DNA from: a virus
Strand: one strand, 5' to 3'
DNA length: 27,852 bases
IMG/VR virus record: IMGVR_UViG_3300011258_001289
Location: 1 to 27,852 of that record
Shown in pieces: positions 1-4,720 of the stretch (within the stretch, counting starts at the first letter, position 1; every line of letters begins with the position of its first letter). The position numbers and the translations under genes are program-made. The notes beneath the pieces are model-generated. The model saw only the letters and a program-made list of their open reading frames with translations. It was not told the DNA's origin and did no database searches.

Positions 1-122
1 CTGTTCACTTTTCAAAAACCGCCCGATTGGGATTGCGTTCCTAAGATCCAAGCTTATTGCACCAATCCGCACCGCGGGTTATACGACAAGCACACAAGAT
101 CAATTCACGAAAGGCCGGCACC

Positions 123-638
123 ATGACGATCAACAGCGCCAAACTCATTGCAACATTCCAGGCGGATCAATCCGGCGCGAACGCATTTGGTGGTGCCTAT
201 ACGCCCCACATCATCGCGAGCCTTGCTTTCACGAACGGCACCGGCGCCAATCAATCCGATTTGCTGTATGCGGCAACCCGCACCGTCGCGGACGGGGCAA
301 ATGATGACGTTGATCTCGCTGGCGCGCTATCGGATGCGTTCGGCTCAACTCTGACGTTTGTCGAGATCACCGGGCTTCTGATTGTCAACGCGCCTGCCAG
401 CGGCGCGAATACAACTGATCTGACAATCGGTGCCGCAAGCTCGCCCTTTGTCGGCTTCCTCGGCGGCACATCGCCAACCATCGGACCTATCAAGCCGGGC
501 GGGTTTATCTTGCTTGGTGCTGGCGATGCGGCGGGCCTGGGAACGGTGACGGCCGGCAGTGCAGATGAGCTTCGGATTGCAAATAGCGCCGGCGCTGCAA
601 ACACCTACAAAATCGCGGTGCTTGGCCGTTCGGCTTAG
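123..638 (+). CDS. Small virion structural protein (probable)
   Basis: Encodes 171 residues. The ATG at 123 is chosen because GAAAGG lies 8 bases upstream; the frame is open further upstream to a TTG at 57 but that segment has no ribosome site. The protein is rich in Ala, Gly, Thr and Asn with alternating hydrophobic residues and no Cys, the style of beta-structured phage decoration or fibre-associated proteins. No catalytic motif is seen. It is closed by the terminator at 668 and, if the genome is circularised, would follow the structural genes at 24512-27320, which have the same composition. The family was not recognised, so the structural role is inferred from composition and position. Confidence 0.7.
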   Translation: MTINSAKLIATFQADQSGANAFGGAYTPHIIASLAFTNGTGANQSDLLYAATRTVADGANDDVDLAGALSDAFGSTLTFVEITGLLIVNAPASGANTTDLTIGAASSPFVGFLGGTSPTIGPIKPGGFILLGAGDAAGLGTVTAGSADELRIANSAGAANTYKIAVLGRSA

Positions 639-667
639 GGGCTAGGTAAGCTAGCGCTCAACAGTTA

Positions 668-698
668 GGCCGGCGGGTTATCCCTTGCCGGCCTTTTT
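668..698 (+). terminator. Rho-independent terminator
   Basis: A 7-bp GC stem, GGCCGGC (668-674) with GCCGGCC (687-693), is extended inward by GGG/CCC and followed by five T residues at 694-698. It ends the transcript of the 123-638 gene. It also lies just past the end of the leftward operon, but no T-run exists on that strand. Confidence 0.9.
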
Positions 699-727
699 GT
701 TTTCGTCGTCAATGTAAAAGTGCACCG

Positions 728-892
728 CTACCCTTCCCACCCCGGCGGAATAGCCTCTTTTTCCAGCCTCTCAATACGGGCAAGCGCGCGCTCTAATTCA
801 AGGTGAAGTGTCCCTTCCGACGCGGTGCCGCTATCAAGTAACCTACGGACTTTCTCAATAGGATAGGGGTGAAGGGGTGGTGGTTTGGACAT
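728..892 (-). CDS. Small hypothetical protein, 54 aa
   Basis: Last gene of the leftward small-gene operon. Reads MSKPPPLHPYPIEKVRRLLD at the start and ends in an amphipathic segment with the residues ERALARIERLEKE, probably a short coiled coil. The ATG at 892 has AGGAG about 9 bases upstream, located inside the end of the preceding 30-aa gene. The stop is TAG at 728-730, 35 bases before the hairpin at 668-693. Proline-rich N-terminus followed by a helix. No family recognised. Being only 54 codons it could be missed by automatic calling, but the ribosome site, tight spacing and helix-like composition support it. Confidence 0.7.
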   Translation of the reverse strand: MSKPPPLHPYPIEKVRRLLDSGTASEGTLHLELERALARIERLEKEAIPPGWEG

Positions 893-895
893 TGG

Positions 896-988
896 CTATA
901 CTCCTATTGCTAGACCGAAAAGAGCGCCAACGGTGGCAACAAGAATGCCAAAGCCAATCAAGGCGCTTAAGAATGAGAAAGGCATCAT
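896..988 (-). CDS. Tiny single-pass membrane protein, 30 aa
   Basis: Reads MMPFSFLSALIGFGILVATV followed by GALFGLAIGV. Almost the whole protein is one hydrophobic helix with small residues (Gly, Ala) spaced along one face, so it is probably an inner-membrane peptide. Start is ATG-ATG at 988/985, preceded by AAAGGACCAGACAG, a start-site cassette shared with neighbouring genes. It sits 13 bases downstream of the 57-aa gene and 3 bases before the 54-aa gene. Function unknown; phage membrane peptides of this size can be accessory lysis, exclusion or host-interaction factors, but nothing here selects among these. Confidence 0.65.
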   Translation of the reverse strand: MMPFSFLSALIGFGILVATVGALFGLAIGV

Positions 989-1001
989 CTGTCTGGTCCT
1001 T

Positions 1002-1175
1002 TCAGTCTTCATCATCAAAAGCGGTTCCGCCCGCGGCCTTGTAACGGGCCAAAGCTGCATCAACCACGCTATCTACAATGATAGCTAGATCGTCGGCCCC
1101 GGCGTCGTCCAACCGGACGGCTGCGGTGCGCGCGGCGTCTATCGCTCTCTTCATTTCCAAGATGTCAATTGCCAT
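1002..1175 (-). CDS. Small acidic hypothetical protein, 57 aa
   Basis: Starts MAIDILEMKRAIDAARTAAV and ends with the acidic tail FDDED. The sequence is alpha-helical in character (heptad-like Ala, Leu and Val positions) and strongly acidic. The ATG at 1175 is chosen over the out-of-frame ATG just upstream; AAGGA lies 8 bases before it, overlapping the stop of the 67-aa gene. It is followed closely by the 30-aa membrane peptide. No family recognised. Small acidic helical proteins in phage accessory operons include host-takeover and anti-defence factors, which is only an analogy here. Confidence 0.7.
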   Translation of the reverse strand: MAIDILEMKRAIDAARTAAVRLDDAGADDLAIIVDSVVDAALARYKAAGGTAFDDED

Positions 1176-1186
1176 TTCATGCGTCC

Positions 1187-1390
1187 TTACTCTGGCGTTT
1201 CGGTAGCGAGCATTTCAGTGATATAGACCGCCATAGCCTCGAAACATTGGCGCAGTTCGTCAAACTCCATACACCGAACAAGCGGCCCAGCGTCACATTG
1301 GAAGTCATAATGGTCGACCAATCGCCTGAGCACTTCTCGACCGTTTTCAATTGCCCCTAGGGGCGGGTCATTGGGATTACTTAATACCAT
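1187..1390 (-). CDS. Small hypothetical protein, 67 aa
   Basis: Begins MVLSNPNDPP and contains two Cys residues (in DFQCDAG and LVRCMEF) and a C-terminal helix ending ETPE. The ATG at 1390 is preferred over the in-frame TTG at 1396 because GAGGA then has a 9-base spacer. The gene lies 12 bases after the 68-aa gene and 11 bases before the 57-aa gene, so the operon is tightly packed. Composition is that of a soluble, acidic protein. No family recognised. Confidence 0.7.
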   Translation of the reverse strand: MVLSNPNDPPLGAIENGREVLRRLVDHYDFQCDAGPLVRCMEFDELRQCFEAMAVYITEMLATETPE

Positions 1391-1402
1391 CGTCAAGCGT
1401 CC

Positions 1403-1609
1403 TCATTGCGAACCGTTGAAGTGTTCGAGTGCGAGCCGTTCGGCTTCGGCCTTTCTCACTCCATCGGCAATCGGGTTTTCCCCAAATTCATCGTCAACGT
1501 CGATCACTGACCATTGGTCAGCATCATTGTCTTTGATGACTTCATACGGCGCTTCGCAGCCGTTGTGCTCCATCACATATCCGCCGCCGTTGCGTGGGTG
1601 AATTTTCAT
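1403..1609 (-). CDS. Small acidic hypothetical protein, 68 aa
   Basis: Starts MKIHPRNGGGYVMEHNG and contains an acidic central segment (WSVIDVDDEFGENP), then a helix ending EHFNGSQ. ATG at 1609 is preceded by AAAGGACCAGAGGCG, one copy of the leftward start cassette. The W-S-V-I-D-V-D-D pattern suggests a compact alpha/beta fold of the kind seen in short phage proteins, but no family was recognised. It is 13 bases after the 70-aa gene and 12 bases before the 67-aa gene. Confidence 0.75.
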   Translation of the reverse strand: MKIHPRNGGGYVMEHNGCEAPYEVIKDNDADQWSVIDVDDEFGENPIADGVRKAEAERLALEHFNGSQ

Positions 1610-1622
1610 CGCCTCTGGTCCT

Positions 1623-1835
1623 TTATCGAAGGTTGATTTCGTCCATCATAAAACGCCAATCCGGCTCCTCCCCTTTCAGCGCGCCACCGAGATTAACGTA
1701 TGGGCAGTCACTGCCGTCGAATATGCGCCCGGACGGCGCGTCGGCTTCAAATTCTCGGCCAAAAGGGGTGGAAGACACGGTTATCGTCACACCGAGCCTC
1801 TCCGCTTTATCGAATAATTTTCGGCGAGTAGCCAT
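1623..1835 (-). CDS. Small hypothetical protein, 70 aa
   Basis: Starts MATRRKLFDKAERLGVTITV and continues with FGREFEADAPSGRIFDG, a mixed alpha/beta composition. The frame is open upstream to 1994, but the ATG at 1835 is chosen because AAAGGACCAGACG, the leftward start cassette, directly precedes it. The upstream part of that open frame is simply the antisense-shifted reading of the neighbouring gene. A single Cys is seen in GSDCPYV. Function unknown. The cassette in front of it is the cleanest example of the motif shared across the operon. Confidence 0.75.
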   Translation of the reverse strand: MATRRKLFDKAERLGVTITVSSTPFGREFEADAPSGRIFDGSDCPYVNLGGALKGEEPDWRFMMDEINLR

Positions 1836-1851
1836 CGTCTGGTCCTTTGCG

Positions 1852-2035
1852 TTAAGCGGTGAAGCCGTTCTCGTGCGCCACCGAGCCCACCCAGTTGCCG
1901 GCGCGATCGTAGTTGATGACCCATGCGTTGGCGTCGAGCATGTTAGCGGCGTCAGCAATACGTCCCTTGGCTTCCAGAGCCTCGATTGCGTCATGGATGC
2001 GGTTCAATTCTGCCGATTTTTTCGGCTTTGGTCAT
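1852..2035 (-). pseudogene. Small gene broken by a one-base frameshift in an A6 run
   Basis: From the ATG at 2035, behind the strong site GAGGAGGGCCAGACG, the frame reads MTKAEK and then stops after 14 codons. Dropping one base from the six-T run at 2017-2022 (A6 on the coding strand) gives a clean 60-residue protein beginning MTKAEKSAELNRIHDAIEAL and ending AHENGFTA, stopping at 1852-1854. The span is 184 bases, exactly one more than 61 codons. So the gene is either a real mutant, an assembly error, or uses slippage at the run. The intact product would have a helical N-terminus and a beta C-terminus (WVINYDRAGNWVGSV). It sits between the 76-aa and 70-aa genes with normal operon spacing. Confidence 0.65.
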
Positions 2036-2044
2036 CGTCTGGCC

Positions 2045-2060
2045 CTCCTCACTCTGCCGG
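2045..2060 (-). repeat. Start-associated cassette copy on the minus strand (CCGGCAGAGTGAGGAG)
   Basis: The 16-base sequence is identical to the copy at 3745-3760 on the plus strand. In both places it encodes the last codons PAE and the stop of one gene, and supplies the GAGGAG ribosome site of the next. Shorter relatives (GAGTGAGGAG) precede the genes at 3242, 3601 and 4060. Confidence 0.85.
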
Positions 2061-2279
2061 CCTGATTGCAGCAATCTGCGCGGCGGACTGGTCCATATTC
2101 TCGATTGTCAGGCTGAACGGATCGACGCGAGACTGCTCTATTACAGCCCAAGGCAACACGCGTCGCTCTGGGCGGATGTTTGTCCGCATTTCTAAAACTA
2201 TCCCGTCTTGACGCAGCTGGCAGGTCACGCCTTCACGGCCCGCCGCCGCCTTTATCCACGACCAAATTTCCGGGTTCAT
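2049..2279 (-). CDS. First gene of leftward operon, hypothetical 76 aa
   Basis: Starts MNPEIWSWIKAAAGREGVTC and ends IRPAE. ATG at 2279 is selected because GAGGAGAGG lies just upstream; the frame is open to 2366 and that extension would look like a signal peptide, but it runs through the promoter at 2314-2342. The C-terminal codons and stop form part of a 16-base cassette, CCGGCAGAGTGAGGAG, also found on the opposite strand at 3745-3760. Probably a small soluble alpha/beta protein; no family recognised. Confidence 0.75.
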   Translation of the reverse strand: MNPEIWSWIKAAAGREGVTCQLRQDGIVLEMRTNIRPERRVLPWAVIEQSRVDPFSLTIENMDQSAAQIAAIRPAE

Positions 2280-2313
2280 TGAACCTCTCCTCGTTCTGTG
2301 TTTCTGTCCTGTA

Positions 2314-2342
2314 CATATAAACCCAATTACAAACACGATCAA
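2314..2342 (-). promoter_or_regulatory. Putative sigma70-type promoter of the leftward small-gene operon
   Basis: On the minus strand, TTGATC (2342-2337) is separated by 17 bases from TATATG (2319-2314). Each box matches the consensus at four of six positions. Initiation near 2307 would give a leader of about 27 bases that contains the GAGGAGAGG ribosome site of the first gene. No other promoter-like sequence was seen in front of the operon. Confidence 0.55.
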
Positions 2343-2383
2343 GAGGCATTGCAAAATAAAATTCAACTGCTACGTTTGGATGT

Positions 2384-2833
2384 ATGAAAATAGGTTACGG
2401 CTACAGAAAGCACACCGTGGACTTGCAGGCGGCAGGTGCAGAGCGCGTCTATATCGACACGGATAGCGCAAGGCCGCGGCGTGCAGAGATGATGCGGCGC
2501 GGCTTACGCGCGGGCGATACGCTGGTGCTGCTATATCTGCGCGACCTGGGCGGCTCGCCCGTCGCGGATACGGTCTGGCGTGGAAAAGTCGAGGCATTGG
2601 GGGTGACGATCAAAATCGTCCGCCCGGTCAACGTCCGCCCGGTTGGTCGCCCGCGAAAATTTCAGCCCACGCCAGAAGAAGACGCCGCTATCCGCGCAAT
2701 TTGGCTTGACGGGCTGGAAACGGAAAAGCGGCGGTTGCAACGAATAGCCGACTACAAGCGCCAAACCGTCGGCAAAGGCGCGCTGGTCTGGCGTTACGGC
2801 ACGCCAACAAATCCCAAACCGCCAAAAAGTTAG
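2384..2833 (+). CDS. Serine-recombinase-like protein with degenerate active site
   Basis: Encodes 149 residues. The order MKIGYGYRK, VDLQAAGAERVYID, then a RAGDTLVLLYLRDLGGS segment follows the resolvase/invertase catalytic fold. The C-terminus (GRPRKFQPTPEED then a helix pair ending VWRYGTP) resembles the recombinase helix-turn-helix tail. However, the family signature Y-x-R-V-S-T, which carries the nucleophilic serine, is replaced by YGYRKHT, and the LDRLGR arginines become LRDLGG. It should therefore bind DNA but not cut it. It is the first rightward gene opposite the leftward operon promoter, a typical place for a regulator. No clear ribosome site is seen before the ATG, so initiation may be leaderless or weak. 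A packaging-linked role is an alternative, because the terminase lies in the same transcript. Confidence 0.75.
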   Translation: MKIGYGYRKHTVDLQAAGAERVYIDTDSARPRRAEMMRRGLRAGDTLVLLYLRDLGGSPVADTVWRGKVEALGVTIKIVRPVNVRPVGRPRKFQPTPEEDAAIRAIWLDGLETEKRRLQRIADYKRQTVGKGALVWRYGTPTNPKPPKS

Positions 2834-2843
2834 GAGTTAAATA

Positions 2844-3023
2844 ATGGCTAAAGCATACGCAGAAATGAGTGTTGATGAACTGACGGGTGAATTAGAGGTT
2901 TGGTGGAATATTATCGACCAGCCGAAAGGCCCTGAGACGCCTAGCAATGGAGCGCGCAGAGGCGCAGAACGTGAAGTCGAGGCAGTGGAGGCTTGGCTTG
3001 CGCGCCGGCATATGGGTCAATAA
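2844..3023 (+). CDS. Small hypothetical protein, 59 aa
   Basis: Reads MAKAYAEMSVDELTGELEVW at the start and ends AWLARRHMGQ. ATG at 2844 follows AGGAG with an 8-base spacer, 10 bases after the recombinase-like gene. It is helical and acidic in its first half (DELTGELEVWW) with a second amphipathic helix after a Pro/Gly loop. Likely a small soluble protein; no family recognised. Its stop overlaps the start cassette TAAAGGAGCGATTGAG of the DUF551 gene. Confidence 0.75.
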   Translation: MAKAYAEMSVDELTGELEVWWNIIDQPKGPETPSNGARRGAEREVEAVEAWLARRHMGQ

Positions 3024-3037
3024 AGGAGCGATTGAGT

Positions 3038-3229
3038 ATGGCTTGGCAACCTATTGAGACAGCGCCACAAGATGGCTCCCCGGTGCTGGCATACGATCCT
3101 ACATGGTATGATGTCCCGCACCCGATGCTGTGGAATGGCGCGACATGGTGCTTATGGTTCCAGTCAGACCGGTATGACGGTTTCCGCCCCACGCATTGGA
3201 TGCCGTTGCCCGAACCACCAGCAGAGTGA
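3038..3229 (+). CDS. DUF551-like protein, 63 aa
   Basis: Carries the DUF551 pattern: WQPIETAPQDGSPVLAYD at the start, an internal W-rich strand, and THWMPLPEPP at the end. This family is widespread in phages and prophages, usually as a small protein of unknown function that is often expressed early. The ATG at 3038 follows AAAGGAG and is preferred over the further in-frame start at 2993, which lies inside the neighbouring gene. Ends PPAE-stop, the stop being embedded in the repeated cassette GCAGAGTGAGGAGTGATTG. Confidence 0.85.
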   Translation: MAWQPIETAPQDGSPVLAYDPTWYDVPHPMLWNGATWCLWFQSDRYDGFRPTHWMPLPEPPAE

Positions 3230-3241
3230 GGAGTGATTGCG

Positions 3242-3373
3242 ATGCAAGGATTTAATCTACCGGATTTCTGCCCGCTGATGGTGTTTGCCGGAATTGGCTT
3301 TCTGGCGAGCGCCATCGCTGCCGCGTTCCTGGTCTTTCATCTGGCCATGGCGGTCTGGTTTTATCTTACGTAA
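3242..3373 (+). CDS. Tiny membrane protein, 43 aa
   Basis: Begins MQGFNLPDFCPLM, followed by an almost continuous hydrophobic stretch (about residues 12-42, FAGIGFLASAIAAAFLVF and onward), which can form one long or two short membrane helices. ATG at 3242 follows GAGGAG with an 8-base spacer, TGATTGCG, identical in layout to other starts in this run. Role unknown. It lies in the small-gene block rather than the lysis region, so a holin role is not supported. Confidence 0.75.
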   Translation: MQGFNLPDFCPLMVFAGIGFLASAIAAAFLVFHLAMAVWFYLT

Positions 3374-3389
3374 AGGGGTGTGATTGAGT

Positions 3390-3590
3390 ATGCCGCATTG
3401 GACTCTCCAACAATGTCCGTCTCTGGCAAGCGTGTCAGAACAAATGTTAGAGGACGCCGAATATGCGATTATTCTGGAGATGGCGCAAACAATTGGAGAC
3501 CGCGAGAACGTTGAGTATCGGCTTGATCGTCTGGAAGCTCTCGCGTTGTTCCAGACGGAATTAAAGCACCGTGAGAAAACGACAGAGTGA
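3390..3590 (+). CDS. Small hypothetical protein, 66 aa
   Basis: Begins MPHWTLQQCPSLASVSEQML and is helical throughout, with an acidic helix (EDAEYAIILEMAQTIGD) and a second helix (EYRLDRLEALALFQTELKH) ending REKTTE. ATG at 3390 is preferred over an in-frame TTG at 3384 because AAAGGGG and the TGATTGAGT spacer match its neighbours. Probably a helical-hairpin or dimeric protein. No family recognised. Confidence 0.75.
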   Translation: MPHWTLQQCPSLASVSEQMLEDAEYAIILEMAQTIGDRENVEYRLDRLEALALFQTELKHREKTTE

Positions 3591-3600
3591 GGAGGATGCA

Positions 3601-3756
3601 GTGGCAGATCTAGAACTGGCGGAGCGACAGGCACCTATTGCGCCGGCTGCCGCCGTCCTGGAGCGACAGTTACGGATAATCTGCCATCTGATCGAGAAAC
3701 AGTCGCCATCCGCGCGGGAAAACCTGCGTGGACACTTTACGTTTCCGGCAGAGTGA
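3601..3756 (+). CDS. Small helical protein with GTG start, 51 aa
   Basis: Starts at GTG 3601, five bases after GAGGAGG; the frame is also open upstream to 3571 but that part overlaps the preceding gene without its own site. Reads ADLELAERQAPIAPAAAVLE and ends FTFPAE. A central helix (LERQLRIICHLIEKQ) follows a Pro-rich linker. The final codons and stop form the cassette CCGGCAGAGTGAGGAG, which recurs in inverted orientation at 2045-2060. Function unknown. Confidence 0.65.
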   Translation: MADLELAERQAPIAPAAAVLERQLRIICHLIEKQSPSARENLRGHFTFPAE

Positions 3757-3760
3757 GGAG
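3745..3760 (+). repeat. Start-associated cassette copy on the plus strand (CCGGCAGAGTGAGGAG)
   Basis: Identical to 2045-2060 in inverted orientation. On this strand the longer form GAGTGAGGAGTGATTG(A/C)G is repeated before several small genes (3231-3241, 3754-3768, 4042-4058), and a TAAAGG-type variant with the same TGATTGAG spacer is found at 3021 and 3371. Confidence 0.85.
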
Positions 3761-3768
3761 TGATGGAG

Positions 3769-3855
3769 GTGGTTAGCATAGACCTGATTTATCTAGCGCT
3801 GCCTGTGCTGTTTGCCTTGGGTGTGGTTCTGATCGAAATAATCAACTCACAGTAA
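3769..3855 (+). CDS. Tiny single-pass membrane peptide, 28 aa
   Basis: Residues run VVSIDLIYLALPVLFALGVV and end LIEIINSQ, one hydrophobic helix. The GTG at 3769 has an 8-base spacer to GAGGAG, the same layout as the neighbouring genes. The ATG at 3763 in the same frame would leave only two bases and is less likely. It is too short for most gene callers; the start cassette and the pure helix composition are the evidence. Function unknown. Confidence 0.55.
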   Translation: MVSIDLIYLALPVLFALGVVLIEIINSQ

Positions 3856-3866
3856 GGGGTGATTGA

Positions 3867-4052
3867 ATGCCGACCTTGGAAACATCTTGGGTCGTTGAGC
3901 AGCTAGTTGCTGCTTATCACAATGCAGATCGCGGAATAATTCGCACGCCGGGCGAACGGTCGGGCCATCGAGACGGAGTGCGAGACGCAGCTGTCAGATT
4001 GGGTGTTTATGGAGAATTCTGTAACACAATCGGCGAACAGAGTGAGGAGTGA
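3867..4052 (+). CDS. Small hypothetical protein, 61 aa
   Basis: Begins MPTLETSWVVEQLVAAYHNA and includes a segment SGHRDGVRDAAVRLGVYGEF. ATG at 3867 follows AAGGGG with the spacer TGATTGA. It ends QSEE because the cassette AGAGTGAGGAGTGA is here read in a different frame from the other genes, so the stop is the second TGA of the cassette. This suggests the cassette was joined to the coding region without respect to frame. Soluble, mixed charge; no family recognised. Confidence 0.75.
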   Translation: MPTLETSWVVEQLVAAYHNADRGIIRTPGERSGHRDGVRDAAVRLGVYGEFCNTIGEQSEE

Positions 4053-4059
4053 TTGAGTG

Positions 4060-4425
4060 ATGCGCACACCTGCACCCAAAACACTAACGCATGCAGAGGC
4101 CGCAATCTGGCGCAAAATGATAGCAGCCGAACCGCCGGCGTTACTGACAACGGCCAGCGCGCGCCAATTGCTGGCGCAATATTGCGTGCATATGGCAGCG
4201 CTTGACGTGTTAAACGAGAAAGCGCGGACGGCTATCCATGCGGATGAGTTCGAAAAGTTGGCGGTAGTGAGCAATATTCGCGCCAGAGAAGAGGCGGCAG
4301 CAATCAAAATCCTAACGTCTTTACGCCTCACAAATCAGGCGCGCGTTGACAAAAAGACGGCGGGCACGGCCGCGCGTAAATCCGTCCCCGATGCTGCGGA
4401 GCGCAAACCATGGGAAGCGGAATAA
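4060..4425 (+). CDS. terS: Terminase small subunit
   Basis: Recognises the packaging site and hands the DNA to the large subunit. The 121-residue protein has a helical N-terminus (LTHAEAAIWRKMIAAEPPAL), a mid segment with LLAQYCVHMAALDVL, and the C-terminal pattern ILTSLRLTNQARVDKKTAGT. This layout (an L-RLT-NQAR motif before a basic, disordered tail) is typical of small terminases of HK97-type phages. It sits immediately upstream of the large subunit with one small gene between. ATG 4060 (10 bases after GAGGAG) or GTG 4057 (7 bases) may start it; both are compatible. Family assignment is by pattern and position. Confidence 0.8.
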   Translation: MRTPAPKTLTHAEAAIWRKMIAAEPPALLTTASARQLLAQYCVHMAALDVLNEKARTAIHADEFEKLAVVSNIRAREEAAAIKILTSLRLTNQARVDKKTAGTAARKSVPDAAERKPWEAE

Positions 4426-4601
4426 CCTGCAAAGAATGGCTGGCAGAATATGGGGAGCGGGCCGCCATCCGCGAATTTGACGGCCGGTTGCCTCGGATCC
4501 AGGCAGAGGCGTTGGCGTTTAGAGAGACGGTGCAGGCAACCGGAATAGACAGGGCGACAGCAAGAGAGTGGGTGCGCAGTGCATCGCCTGCATTGGGTTA
4601 A
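4410..4601 (+). CDS. Small hypothetical protein between terminase subunits, 63 aa
   Basis: Overlaps the end of the small terminase by 16 bases. Reads MGSGITCKEWLAEYGERAAI, then basic and helical, with TGIDRATAREWVRSASPALG at the end. The last part (IDRATAREWVRS) has the look of a recognition helix, so a helix-turn-helix protein is possible but unproven. ATG 4410 follows GGAG at an 8-base distance. No family recognised; a second packaging-recognition factor is one option given the position. Confidence 0.6.
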   Translation: MGSGITCKEWLAEYGERAAIREFDGRLPRIQAEALAFRETVQATGIDRATAREWVRSASPALG

Positions 4602-4686
4602 GCGCTCGCACCCTGGGCGCATCCCAGAATGGCGAACGGCCTGCGGAACTTACGCGGTGCTTTTCCACCCCGCCTCTCACGGTGTA

Positions 4687-4714
4687 GGCTCGCTATATGT
4701 AAAGACCGCGAGCC
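4687..4714 (+). promoter_or_regulatory. Inverted repeat just upstream of terL
   Basis: GGCTCGC (4687-4693) and GCGAGCC (4708-4714) form a perfect 7-bp stem with a 14-base loop, ending 6 bases before the large terminase ATG. The stem's right arm covers the only GCGAG that could serve as a ribosome site, so an RNA hairpin could limit terL translation. It could equally be a DNA element for packaging. The 119 bases between 4602 and 4720 contain no gene. Confidence 0.4.
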
Positions 4715-4720
4715 ACACAA

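Noticed and set aside
2280-2366. Signal-peptide-like N-terminal extension of the 76-aa gene
   Set aside because: The hydrophobic stretch is translated promoter DNA; a strong ribosome site points to ATG 2279.
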